Below the pieces are notes generated by a model, which saw only the letters and a list, made by a program, of their open reading frames with translations, made no database searches and was not told the origin of the DNA. This document shows positions 47,128 through 59,216 of a DNA stretch of 64,000 bases, piece after piece. The position numbers and the translations under genes were made by a program. The stretch lies in NCBI GenBank assembly GCA_914767715.1, contig OU612075.1:11904001-11968000 (forward strand), written 5' to 3'. This DNA comes from Membranipora membranacea. Its lineage: Eukaryota > Bryozoa > Gymnolaemata > Cheilostomatida > Membraniporidae. The first letter of the stretch is position 1. Each line of letters opens with the position of its first letter.

Positions 47128-48242
47128 CATTCCATACTGACTCTCGTGATCTGACTGGGCATGTAGATCACTGATAAACTAGGCTATCATTACCACAAAG
47201 CAGGTGTCGTAAGGCTGAGTATGCATCATGCGTGACTTGAATTTGCGCATGTGCAAGAACAATGAGTTTAGTTTGGGTTCTGATTGCAACTTTGGAAAGG
47301 GGATATGAGACATCCCCTGCATAAACTGTCAATCAAAATCAGCTAATAATGACAAGAGAGGATAACTATTAATAACAAATTCGATCGCACGCTTTGGGGA
47401 GTATGTCACCAGAGCAGGTAGCCAATCAGATGGCTTCGGAATTCCGAGGCTCAATTTTGCAGAGATCAGCTCATGCCCAGAGCTGAGCATGCGCAGAATG
47501 TGCTCATTCTGCGCATGCTCAGCATTCTGCGCATGCTCAGCTCTGGGCATGAGCTGATCTCTGCAAAATTGAGTCTCGGAATTCCGAAGGCATCTGATTG
47601 GCTACCTGCTCTGGTGACATACTCCCCAAAGCGTGCGGATTTGTTATTAATAGTTATCCTCTCTTGTCATTATTAGCTGATTTTGATTGACAGTATATGC
47701 AGGGGATATCCCTTTTCCCCTTACCAAAGTTGCAATCAGAACCCAAACTAAACTCATTATTCTTGCACATGCGCAAATTCAAGTCACGCATGGTGCATAC
47801 TTAGCCTTACGACACCTACTTTGTGGTAATGATAGCCTAGTTTATCAGTGATCTACATGCCCAGTCAGATCACGAGAGTCAGTATGCATGCTCAGCTCTG
47901 GGCATGAGCTGATCTCTGCAAAATTGAGCCTCGGAATTCCGAAGCCATCTGATTGGCTACCTGCTCTGGTGGTATGCTCTTCAATGCGTGCGGAATTGAT
48001 ATTGATAGTTATTCTCTCTTGTCACTATTAGCTGATTTTGATTGGCAGTTCATGCAGGGGCTATCCCATTCTCCCTGACCAAATTTTCTCTCAGGACCTA
48101 GACTAAACTCATTGTTCTTGCACATGCGCAATTTCAAGTCACGCATGATTTATACTTAGCCTTACGACATCTACTTTGTGGTAACTATAGCCTAGTTTAT
48201 CAGTGATCTACATGCCCAGTCAGATCACGAGAGTCAGTATGG
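47128..48242. mobile_element. Foldback element: two ~360-bp inverted arms plus a third direct arm
   Basis: Arm 1 (about 47132-47497) is the reverse complement of arm 2 (about 47505-47882). Arm 3 (about 47887-48242) repeats arm 2 in the same orientation. Each arm carries GACTCTCGTGATCTGACTGG, CTTACGACACCTACTTTGTG and AGCTCTGGGCATGAGCTGAT blocks. The centre is a short GCGCATGCTCAG repeat. TGAATGCT at 47120-47127 and 48243-48250 is an 8-bp TSD; copy C at about 63970-63977 shows the empty site. Two ORFs of ~70 codons in opposite arms are the same sequence read twice, not genes. Confidence 0.88.
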
Positions 48243-48396
48243 TGAATGCTATTAAAATCAATTTGGTCTTGAATTTACCGATACTCCCAGACAAACTGAT
48301 ATAATTTGCTAGAAAATGTAAATTGCTGCCATATAAAGCTGCATCCAAATCTAAAAGTGGATTCTCTTGCCTACTTAAGAATTTCTGGGCCCAATC

Positions 48397-50607
48397 ATGA
48401 TGTCTCCAAATGAAGGAGGAGTAGGAGACCCAATGCTTACAACAAGCTCATCATGTAGTGAATGTGAAGCTAACAGACAGGTAATACTACCATTTTATTT
48501 CTTGGCTAGTTAGGTTCCTTTTACCAATGAACTAAACCTTAGTTCATTGCTTTTACACTCTACAACTACATTACTACGGTACGTGCTGGTAGGCATAGTG
48601 TATTACAAATACTAATTTTAAAGTAATCAAGGAGTAATACCAGTTAACTTTTTAAATTTATGGTCAATTAAACCAAGGAGTACTCCTTGCTTGATGAAAT
48701 ATGAGGATAAAATCCTCCTCTGCACTCTTTGTTAAGTCACAAGTGGCATTTACAAATCACCAACCAAGCCTCAAAGGCAAGTACAATCTGGGTTATAGGC
48801 ATATAGGGATAGAGTCAAACTCAGGCAGCTAATTCAACATACATATATCATATAATGATAGGATGCACGCACTACCATTCCAATCAATTGGTGAATCAGA
48901 TTTATAAATTGTGGCTGATGTTGTTTCATTGTATTGCAAACAATGCCTTAATCAGAATAAGACGGTATTTATTTATGTAGGCTGACCTTGACCAGTCGTT
49001 AGCAATGGGCTCGTGAAGACTCATAAGACATGTTGTGGGGCAGTCTTGAGACGTTTCAAGAGAGCCTTGAGACGTTGTGAAGCAGTCTTGAGCGTTGTAG
49101 GACTGCCTTGAGGCCTAATGCATAGTAGACTCACACCACAAGGAAAAGGTTCGGGTTGATATCAATACATCCAAAGTTTTGATTTTCATGGAACTAGTGA
49201 ACTCTGTGATTTAATGTTTTTTAAACTGTTTTGCAGAAGTTAAAAAGACTGGATGAGGAACATATCAAGAGATTTCTCGTGCTCAAGAAAAAGATAATCT
49301 CTACTGAGTAAGTATTATCATTAGAAGATTCTATGTTGATCAGATCAGATGTCTTGTCACATGTCACATCCCAAAGCATGGGCGGCGAAATTCGTTGCCT
49401 TAGTGGCGACGACGCAATATCTGTGCCAGGTTGCTCACTGTTTGCAGGCAGGTCAGAGCACTCCTTGGGGCCAACTACACCCCAATAGTCGATGGACCGC
49501 ATAGGATTCGAACCCACCACCTTCAGCATTTACCAACCAACTGACCCACCTCCTACTCGTGTTGTGCAACTCCTACTTACAGAAATTAAGGAAGAATCAA
49601 CTGCAGTGCATTAAACATGAATTTTGATGATACTATGTAATCGGATGACTAGAATTTAGAATAATACATATTGGTTGTGTTGGCTCTGATTGAATGGGTC
49701 TCACTCCACCCAGGTAATCAGAGCCAAAACATAATGGCTATTCTTTGATGGCACATAGGAACTTATCATCATTCACTATCATCCTCAAATAAGATTATAA
49801 ATCTATTGTAGTTTACTGATAACTAAGTACAAAGCTCAGTGCACAGAGCTGAATATGTGCAGGAGTAAGCTTGACTCTGTAGTTAGCAGGATTAAAGCTC
49901 GTGACAAGTAAGTGACTGTAACATATTCTCGTCAATATCACAAAATGATACTTGGAAATAGTCAAAATACTTAGTAAGGGGCTACAGTCAGATCATCAGA
50001 GTATTTTATTGGGATAAGCTGCCGCCGAGCTACTAGGATCTTTTATAAAATATGTACATTACTCGGGGCCCGGGGTTAACTCTTGATCTAGTATAGCTAC
50101 CATAGTGTATGCAAATGCTTGTTGTAGCGAACTCATGTAAGTAGGGATTGTGTCTTTTATGTAAAACAGGGCAGAACGAATCGGGCAGAGGAATATTGTT
50201 AGCTTGATTAATGGTTATCAAGTACAGAGGATGAAAATTTTGCTCCGAGTTCGTTTGTAACATTCTACAATGTGCATCAAAGTAGGTTATATTGTGAAAC
50301 ACTACATCAAAATAAAGACAGCCAAGGTACGATGAAGAAGTGTTGTGGCACGGCTAATATGTACTAATCATAAACATAAAAATACTTATCTAGGCCTATA
50401 TATATTATTATTTATATGTTTATGGTTCTAATATACCCACATTTCATTCTTTGCTTTTGCAGAGAGCTGCAGGAAGTGGAACAGAATTTACAGCAAAGTA
50501 AGCAGGAGAACAAGCAGCTGTCTGACACTAAAAGTTTACTCCAGTCCAAATGCGCTGCATTAGAAAGTGAGGTCATCAGAAAGAAGGATCTGATTGTTTC
50601 CTTAGAG
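48397..50607 (+). CDS. Gene X: coiled-coil protein, 5' exons only (3' end lost)
   Basis: Four exons join in frame: 48397-48480 (MMSPNEGGVGDPM ... SSSCSECEANRQ), 49237-49307 (KLKRLDEEHIKRFLVLKKKI), 49863-49907 (SKLDSVVSRIKARDK), 50463-50607 (ELQEVEQNLQQSKQENKQLS ... KKDLIVSLE). All introns are GT..AG and phases close (0,2,2,0). From exon 2 on the 115-aa product is a long heptad coiled coil, but I do not recognise the family. A donor (gtaggg) follows exon 4, yet about 80 bp later the sequence becomes duplicated TBL1XR1 intron 1, and no further exon is found. The gene seems cut by the duplication breakpoint. It may be a dead 5' fragment or may end by read-through at 50628. A partial copy lies at 40411-41299. 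Confidence 0.62.
49390..49560 (-). mobile_element. tRNA-derived SINE
   Basis: On the - strand it begins with an A-box-like GTGGGTCAGTTGGTTGGTAA followed by a perfect B box GGTTCGAATCC (49504-49514 on the + strand reads GGATTCGAACC). The spacing matches a pol III tRNA promoter, but the rest does not fold as a tRNA and continues into a ~110-bp unrelated body. It is absent from the paralogous intron after 41376, where different sequence follows GGCGGCGAAATTC. Confidence 0.75.
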
Positions 50608-53600
50608 GTAGGGAGATCAGTCATTTAAGTGCGAAGAAATTCGGTTAATTTTCTCTTTTATTGCACTACCTGTGAAGCCTAAATAATGTGTTTTCATAAG
50701 CCAATAAGTTACTATTCCTGAATTTTGCTTTTCACATCCAATGCATTTTGATATGTGTCCCAAGTCAGATTATTTAATTCATGGTTTGCTGAAATGGTGC
50801 TCTCAAGGTGAACAGGGTGCACAATTCCCAAATGTTGATGAGTTGTCGTAGATGCCAATTTTCCCATAAAATCATGCCTGCAGTCACAAAAGAGGTTTAA
50901 ATTTTCATCTGCTTCCTTGATGTATCATCCACAGTCTATGTTGTGCTGCATGACAAGGACAATGACAGACAATGACAGACTTGGAAACTTTGTTTCGACT
51001 TCATGTCAGATATTCTAATTTCCATCACGCTTAGCTTCAAAATGTCCATAAAATGTAAATAATCAGGTAATGATTTCCAGCTACATGCTTAACTAGCTGT
51101 TGACACAGACAAACATATGTAAGTATTGGTTATGTGAATATATCATCATACTATATAACACTGCCAGTTTGACTGATTACATATAACGGGTTCACTCTTG
51201 TAGGTTTTACTCATTCTGCTTACACATTCGGACTAGAGAGTCATATTACCCAATCTAATATCAATGGAGCCTTAGTTCCTCCTGCAGCTTTGCTGAATAT
51301 TATACAGAGAGGTCTCTTTTACAGAGAGGTCTCTTTTACACTGAGGCGGAAATAAGCATTGCTGAGGTAAGTGCTATAGCGTTACGTAAAGCTTACATTC
51401 AAATCACTTCATTTATTCTGATTGTTCATGTGTTAGCAGTTAAATTAGCTTTGGCAGTGGCAACCTACAAACAATTAATCCTCAATGAATAGTGACAGCA
51501 GTTTGCTATCAGCGCCAATCTTGACGTTAGAGATAGTTTACGAATGTGGGAGTTACCCCCTCTCTGTAATATTGAGGAGACAACTCAAAAAATTTTAGTC
51601 ACACTTATTGGTGTGGTTTTAAAATCATGGCTTAGGCTATTTTGATGCAATTTTGTTATGGTGGACACCTTACACCGTTATACTGTTTTTGTGACCATTC
51701 TGGTACGCCTGATTCTCATTGAGTACACCATTTTAACACACCATTCTCAAAACATGAATTTTACTAAATCGTGCAAGCTGAAGTTTTGTACAACAAGATA
51801 AAGTAGACCAAGAGCTTCCGTACGATTTACAAATCACCATTTTTGTGCATGTTTGATATTGTAGGATGGATCAGAGAGGGTTATGGAATCCTAATCACAG
51901 ATAGATGCTGTCATGCCTGATGTCGTCGAGTCAAAAAAACTGGCAGCTGCCACTCAGGCACAGATAAGAGCGGAACAGACGCCTCATAACGGAGCGGAGG
52001 AAGGTGGGTACTCCCAACTATAAAAATAGAAATTAATATTCATACTGTTGTTGTAAAATAGCTTGATCATAAATATAAAACTATTAGCTAGAGGCTGTTT
52101 GAACTAGTTTGGAGGTGACTTTATATTGGCTAGCACTAATTTTAGCTAGCTATGTGGGTACTCCAAACTGACTCCAGAAATAGACTAGCCTAATGATAGT
52201 TATGCTGTCAACCAAAATGGCTTGACGATAAATATATTACTTTTAGCTCGAGTCCATTATAGCTAGTTTGGGAGTGACTCTATGTTAGCTAATTAAGGTG
52301 AGGGCTCAATTTGACCAGTCAGTTATGCTCCAGTTATCCAAATATTGAGTCATTGTGAGTTAGGATACATTGTTTTGTATCCTGACATGAAGGTCTGATG
52401 TAAAGACTAATCATTTTTCAATGTCTATCAAATCCACAAGTTATAAGCAGGAGACACAAACAGCCGAAGATATAGACTTATTCATGGTAATTATTAGTAT
52501 TTAGTATATGGCAGGAAATTTACCAATAAAAAAGTGATAGCATAGCATACTGTGAATTTGAAAATTTCAATTTTATAGTACCACCTGCAAATTAATACCT
52601 CTCACAAATCCACATGTTATAAGCACTAATAAAGAGTGGTAGTTATATTAAGTCTATGGCGGAATCACTACAACTATGACCATAATGGCATATAGTGAAT
52701 TTAAAATTTGTGATATTTTTTAGTACCACCTGCGAATGTCGGAGGTAGAGGAGATATGGAGATAGATAGAGAGATAGATGCAGCTATCGAGATACCAGCC
52801 AGCCGTACCACAGTTCTCAGGGGACACGAATCTGAAGTCTTTATCTGTGCATGGAACCCTAAGAGTGATATACTCGCCTCGGGGTAAGTGCTTCACCAGC
52901 TCAGGGGCGTATGCCTTGTTTTTTGTATTAGGTTTCTGCAATGAATGAATGATAATTGTTAAAATTATTTCAAAAATGATAAAAAGCGCAGCGGTGTGGT
53001 CTGTTAGTCTATGTGGGAGAGCCAAGACTAGACTGGCAACCACCCAATTGAAAAAAACTGTTGAACACATAGACAGTGTGTTTTGTCTATTATTAAACCA
53101 GTCTACATATTTTGATCAATTGCTGACAAAATAATATAACAGTGTGTATGTATTTAGCTTAGAAATAATTTTGAGTTGACTCCATTTGGAAGTAATCCTG
53201 TATGGCAACATAGTTGAGCAGGGACTGTTGAGTGAAATGCACACATATAGAAATGGTATATTCAATATCAGTGTGATTTCCTGGTTCAGTTTGAGAAGTA
53301 TTGCTTAGACTGATTGCAATATTAAATCCTATCATAATCATTGCTTCTATATCTTCCCTGTTGTGTCCACATATGAAACCACTAATTTATGTGATTTATA
53401 TGACAAACAAAACAGAAACTAAACATCCTCCTTTTCCTGAACACTTACATATTTCATGTCTTTGCTATGATATTTATTTGTACAGCTCTGGAGATTCGAC
53501 AGCTCGTATATGGAATATGAATGAGATGGCCACATCGGGTAAATCTAACCAGCTTGTACTGAGACACTGTATACAGATGGGAGGCACTGAAGTGCCCAGT

Positions 53601-53787
53601 AACAAAGACGTCACATCGCTCGACTGGAATGTGAGTCACTGATTAAGTCTCCTACTATCAGGCGAATCCATTGTTATAAATCGATTTTTCAATAATTTCC
53701 TGAAAAATTAAACAAACTGCAAAAATCTTTTGAAACAGAAACACGAAAAATGGTTGTTACTTTTGGGCCAATTTCTGCTTCATTAAA

Positions 53788-54176
53788 GGGATAATACACT
53801 TCTGATCTCTGTTTGGCAGCCAATGGAGCACAGAAAATGTATGTACATACATAAACTCCTTATTTGTAATTCAAAACCCCTTGTTCTGCTCAAATGTGCA
53901 TTCTAAATTGTAGTTGTGCATCTCCAACAAGAAATAAGACAACTAACAGAATTGCTTGTGATCTGAAAAAAGCTGATTTTGTGAGCAGTTGTGTGCTCCT
54001 ACCTCTTGGTTGGTGTTTCAATTGTACAGATACTCAGAGTGAGCATGTGCAATAATGATGACCTTTGGACTTTAGCTTGTTATTTTCTAACAGCCCAGCT
54101 TTACACTTTTATTATCATAACCGGATATGATAATAAAAGTGTAAAGCAATTCTGTTAGTTGTCTTATTTCTTATTT
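53788..54176. repeat. Copy-2-specific intron 5 segment with nested inverted repeats
   Basis: This stretch has no counterpart in the first TBL1XR1 intron 5. It contains AAATAAGACAACTAACAGAA (from about 53932) mirrored by TTCTGTTAGTTGTCTTATTT (to about 54171), and an inner hairpin GCTTTACACTTTTATTATCA / TGATAATAAAAGTGTAAAGC at about 54098-54147. Probably a MITE insertion or replacement. Confidence 0.7.
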
Positions 54177-57100
54177 CAAACTCAGCCCAGGCTCTTAGTA
54201 ATGGCATTAGAAGTTTGAGCAGTTGAACTAAGGTTGCATGTACTTTATAATGTGTAAAGGTGCTTTTCCCCAATGTAGTTCCCCTATTTTTGGGGACTTA
54301 ATATTAACTAGCATCAATTCCCAATGGGTTAGGCTGGAGTTTTTGGAAAGTAATGAGGTTCAGTTAATGTTACCTAGCCAACTATTTCAAGTTTCTCATC
54401 TAGATACCTTATTCCTCTAGGGTATGTTATATTTGTTTATTTTTGTTCACAGTGTGATGGTCAGTTATTAGCCACAGGATCATATGATGGATACGCCCGT
54501 ATCTGGAGCACGGAGGGTAAACTAGTCAGTACGTTAGGACAACACAAGGGACCAATATTCGCTCTCAAGTGGAATAAGAAAGGCAATTATATACTCTCCG
54601 CTGGTGTCGACAAGGTAGGCAAGCTGTAAAAGTTATAGTAAATATTCTTATGTACCTGTGAATGGTTAATGAATGGCTGATGTAAGTTAAGTTAAACTTC
54701 TACCACAAGTCGTGGAAAAATCCTTTTTGATTGAATTCTGGATGGTTCTGTTATATTGCAGAATTTTCACCTTATGAACAAGCTATTTGCAGTATCTGAT
54801 ATGTGTAACTCATCGGGTCAAATTTATGGACTAAATGTTGGTGTCATTGTTTTTAATTGGTAACATAAGAAAAGCGCTGTTGTTTTTTCACCTATTTCAT
54901 GATTTCATTCTCAAAAGTCAGAAGTCCAGTGTTTATTTGAGGACTTTGATGAGAGTTGATCCTAAGTTGGATGTTTGATTATGAAATGCTGCTAACACCC
55001 TTATGAGTTCTCAAACCAGTTTAGTTTTATGCTAACAAAATATTATTACTGTTAGCATGATGATATTATTCAGTCTATGGTGCAACCTTTATTTACTTCT
55101 TGTTTCTGATTTTATTTATAGACGACTATAATATGGGACGCCCACACGGGACAGAGTAAACAGCAGTTTGCTTTTCACACTGCGCCGGCTCTGGATGTCG
55201 ACTGGAAGAGTAGTACAGAGTTTGCCTCCTGCTCCACAGACATGTGTATACATGTGTGTGAGCTCGGCAAGGAGAGACCGGTCAAAACATTCGAAGGACA
55301 TTCTGTAAGTATATTTCAGGTTGATTAACCATTGAAAAAAAATCGGTGAAAGTTACGAGTATTGTTCAAATTGTGAAAGGGACCTGATATTTCTTGTTCC
55401 CATTCAGTTTTCATGCACTAAGAACAGTATTAGAGTGATAAGGAAGTGTCAAGATAATCATTACGGTCCAAACATCATCCCTGGTACAACAAATGTGAGA
55501 TCGGAGGAGCGGTAGCTGCTATTTTATTTAGGGTTATCTGTTCTTGACCAAATGAAGGTAGCATAACTCCAAGTGAAAATTCACATATCAAAGGCCACGC
55601 AAAACAAAAACGGGCCTCTAAGATAAGCCATAGTTCAATATTTCAACTTTGGCTTTGTAATGCTGAATAATCAGAGAATGGAAATGAATTCCTTTGTCAA
55701 TCTTTTGAATAATGGTTATATATTCTTCAGCTAGTCATTTCACTGTGGTCATATTTCACTCTTTACAGAATGAAGTAAATGCCATCAAATGGGATCCACA
55801 GGGACATCTTCTAGCATCTTGTTCAGATGACATGAGCTTTAGGGTGAGTTGTCATTGTAATGAGAAACACAAAATTAGCTGGTGACTTTGTTTTGGGAGT
55901 CAGCAATAATTGTTGTGCCAATCATTATCTCAAGATAAAAACCGAATTCACCTTGAATGGGCCCCGTCGGCAGTAGTTGAGCATGACAAGCGGATGCGGA
56001 ATAAGGTTCCCTGTCTTTATTTGTTATGTAGACGCTTTCATTAGCAAAAATAATTGACTAAAATGACCTACCCTTTGTATAATCCACTACCAGTTTTGTC
56101 GTCTCAATCAACTAAGCATTGCTCATAGTTTATCTGACAGGCATAGCCTTAGGTTTTTCTATAACTCGTATTTGTAGATATGGAAGATGGACAGTAATAA
56201 ATGTGTCCATAACCTGTTATCTCATGAGAAGGAGATATATACTATTAAGTGGAGCCCTACGGGTCCTGAGACTAACAATCCCAACTCTGACCTTTATCTA
56301 GCCAGGTAAAGTACAAGAGATCATGAATGAAGCAAAATTTCACATTGGTTCTGATTTTGTCAACTGTGTCCATAGAGTGATTTGCATGTTTTATCCGTTT
56401 TGTCAACCATGTCCATGTCATCCATATATGTATTGACTGCAGTTCTGTCACAGCGCAATCCATGATCGGCAACAGCTGTAAAATAGTTATAGCCACTATG
56501 GACCTATACTATAGTCTCCGGTTATTATATTATATTTGTAAATTTTATATCATATTATATAATATTTGTATATTTCATCCATTTATTATATAATAACCAG
56601 AGACGATGGATCCATGGTCTCTGTAATCACTCTATAGCTGTGGCCCTTGGTGGATCTCAGTGTGACAGAACTGCTAGAGTCCATACTCTAAATTCTTAAG
56701 TTATCTAGGTCCTATGTCCTTGTATTCTTTTCAGTCAATCCTTACATGTATATCACGTTGTCATGTTGCATTTTTGCTGTGTGTCCCACCAACTACCGAC
56801 AATTAATAATTATGATCAATTTGAGAACTTGTCATATTTATCAATAGGATGAAATATTTGAATGGATTTAAAGGAAGTTATGCTCTCTTTATTCTGAGAA
56901 CAGATAACTTCGAGAGCTTGTTTTGCAAATTCAAAGTTGCTCGCCTTATAGCAGGGAAACAAGATAACTTTTGCCTCTCCACATTTATTTAGTCCCGCAT
57001 TTAAATTATGTGGCTGAATGCTGAACTGAACATGTGGCTTAACAAGCTTTTGTTTTGTTGCCGCTCCAACATTGAAGGTTAAGTGTCTAGTAAACAACCA

Positions 57101-57415
57101 CTGTCCATATCAAAGCTTTGCCATTGCAATGAACAAAAAAAGGAATTTTCTTTCGCACAAGGACATTATTGAAGGATGTACCCTAATTTAAAGTGCGAAA
57201 ATCCAGGGTCTAGAAGGGTCTAGGCTAGAGTATGTTATCTCTACCTGTCACGGATTAACACTAAAATGTCTTTGACTACGCTACCGTTGTCCAATACTGT
57301 TTTTTGATAAATTCTAGTTTAAGTAGAGCAGCTTTGTAAGTCTGGGCTACGTAAGTGGGTCATCATTTAAATGTGAATCTGTGACAGGGGAGATAACACA
57401 CACTGGAGTCTAGAC

Positions 57416-58319
57416 CAGCTGTGGGCAACCTGCGGCCTTTTTGCCAGTGCGGCCTAATGGGTAATATTTTGCGGCCTAATTGTGGCCTTATGCCTGTAAA
57501 ACTTTTTATACATTAATTTTGATTCCCCCTTTTTATGTGGAGAACCAAGTATGCATAGCGCTCTGTAAGCTCAAGATATTTCTAAATAGTGGCCATTCTG
57601 TATTATGCATGTAGCTAAGCTGCCCAGCCACTCTTACTACTTTATCAAGTTGTTGTCCTTTCGAAATAACACAAAACAGTGACCTTTGGATGTTAAAATT
57701 ACAAGTTTCTCTAACATTATAGTAATTTTTTTTTTGCAAAACAGTCTCTGTGGACAAAAATTCCCTTTGTGACAAGTGCTCCTGCATTATGGCTGAAATG
57801 TTCCATACTGAATTCTTCATTTCACAATCATTTGCGAAAATTTCCCTCCTTTGAGAGAGGGCGGGAGCTGTAAGGTGAAAACTTTGACAGGACACAAAAA
57901 ATATTTGAAAATTCTTTTTCCTCTCCACGAAAATACTTCCTTCTCCATCAAAACAGTCCTGTGTTAACTTGATTTACAATTTAACCCCTGGGAGGGCGCT
58001 ACAGCACCCCTCCTGCACCCATCCTGCGCTTTGACATACACATGAAACATGGGGATACAGACATGAACACAATCAAATCATGAGGTAAAATGACATCACA
58101 AAACTCAAGAAGATTAGATAAACCAGTATTTCTGCTGAGTTGATGGTTTTTGCAGCATGCTGCAGTTTTTAGACATAAATCTGTTTTAGTTTTTACAAAA
58201 TAGGAAGTGCCAAAATTGCTACTCCAGTTCCAATTTTATCCCTGAAAGATATGTTGCGGCCTTTTGAGTTGAGCCGGCGTAAAATGTGGCCTTTTTCAAG
58301 AAAAGGTTGCCCACCCATG
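57416..58319 (+). mobile_element. hAT-like non-autonomous transposon (first of a tandem pair)
   Basis: Ends CAGCTGTGGGCAACCTGCGG and AGGTTGCCCACCCATG. Flanked by GTCTAGAC at 57408-57415 and 58320-58327. Orientation is opposite to the element at 32613-34138 in the paralog. Its interior differs from its tandem neighbour except near the ends. No transposase ORF. Confidence 0.85.
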
Positions 58320-58327
58320 GTCTAGAC

Positions 58328-59216
58328 CAGTTGTGGGCAATCTGCGGCCTTTTTGCCAGTGCGGCCTAATGGGTAATCTTTTGCGGCCTAATTGTGGCCT
58401 TATGTCTGTGAAAATCACACATTCAAGCAAGTATTTATAATCTTTGATTCAAGTTTTAACTGTCATGTGGATGCCCAAGTATGCATTACCCTGTACAAGC
58501 TCAATTCATTGTTGGGATATCAAAATATTGGCATTCTGTATCAACCATGCGCTAAGTTACTTACATGTAGAAAAAAAAGGAAATTCCCAAGCCATTCTAC
58601 ACAAAAGCATCATGAATGTACTGGTGCCGACTACTTTTTCACGCGCGCTTCCATTTGAATAAATACCCCAAACAGTAAAGACATTGTCGTAATATTGTGA
58701 GAGAAAAGCGATTTTATCAATTCTTTCACCTTTGGATAATTAACTACAAACTGTTTTTTGCAAAGCTGTCATTTTGAGCAAGAATGGAAAAGTTGTTCTA
58801 TCAAAAAATTGACATTGTTACAACTGCGCCAGCATTTTGCCTGGAATGTTCCAGATTGAATCTCATTGAAAAGTATGCAAATATTTACTGCACTTCTTGA
58901 GCGCTCATCCTGCCCTTTGCCCTGCTGCTCGAAACACTGGGAAACAGCCACGTACACAACCGTTTCCCAGACACAAAAATTCAGTAGATTAGATAAACAA
59001 GATAAAACTAAACTGATGCAGTTGAAAAATCTGATGCTTATTGCAACATAACAATAACATTGTTATCGACACATAAATCTGCTTTAGTTTGCATAAAATG
59101 CACAATGCGAAATTATACTTTGCGTTACAAGTTTGTGCCGGAAAAATATGTTGTGGCCTTTTGTGTTGATTCTGCATAAAATGCGGCCTTCTTCAAAAAA
59201 AGGTCGCCCACCCATG
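58328..59216 (+). mobile_element. hAT-like non-autonomous transposon (second of a tandem pair)
   Basis: Ends CAGTTGTGGGCAATCTGCGG and AGGTCGCCCACCCATG. Flanked by GTCTAGAC at 58320-58327 and 59217-59224, sharing the middle TSD with its neighbour. Its interior is the reverse complement of the 32613-34138 element (for example the block with GGGAAACAG next to TGCCCTTTGCCCTGC), without the nested Harbinger-like insert. Confidence 0.85.

Noticed and set aside
47329-47676. Two ORFs (MPRAEHAQN...) in opposite strands
   Set aside because: Both are the same arm of the foldback element read from each inverted copy; no domain and no support as a gene.
49504-49514. Perfect tRNA B box, possible tRNA gene
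   Set aside because: No acceptor-stem pairing or anticodon arm around it and an unrelated ~110-bp body follows; better explained as a tRNA-derived SINE.
40411-50607. Gene X exons at 40.4-41.3 kb and 48.4-50.6 kb as one long gene
   Set aside because: The first two exons of each set are paralogous copies of each other, and a LINE, a coiled-coil copy and several transposons lie between; two partial copies is the simpler reading.
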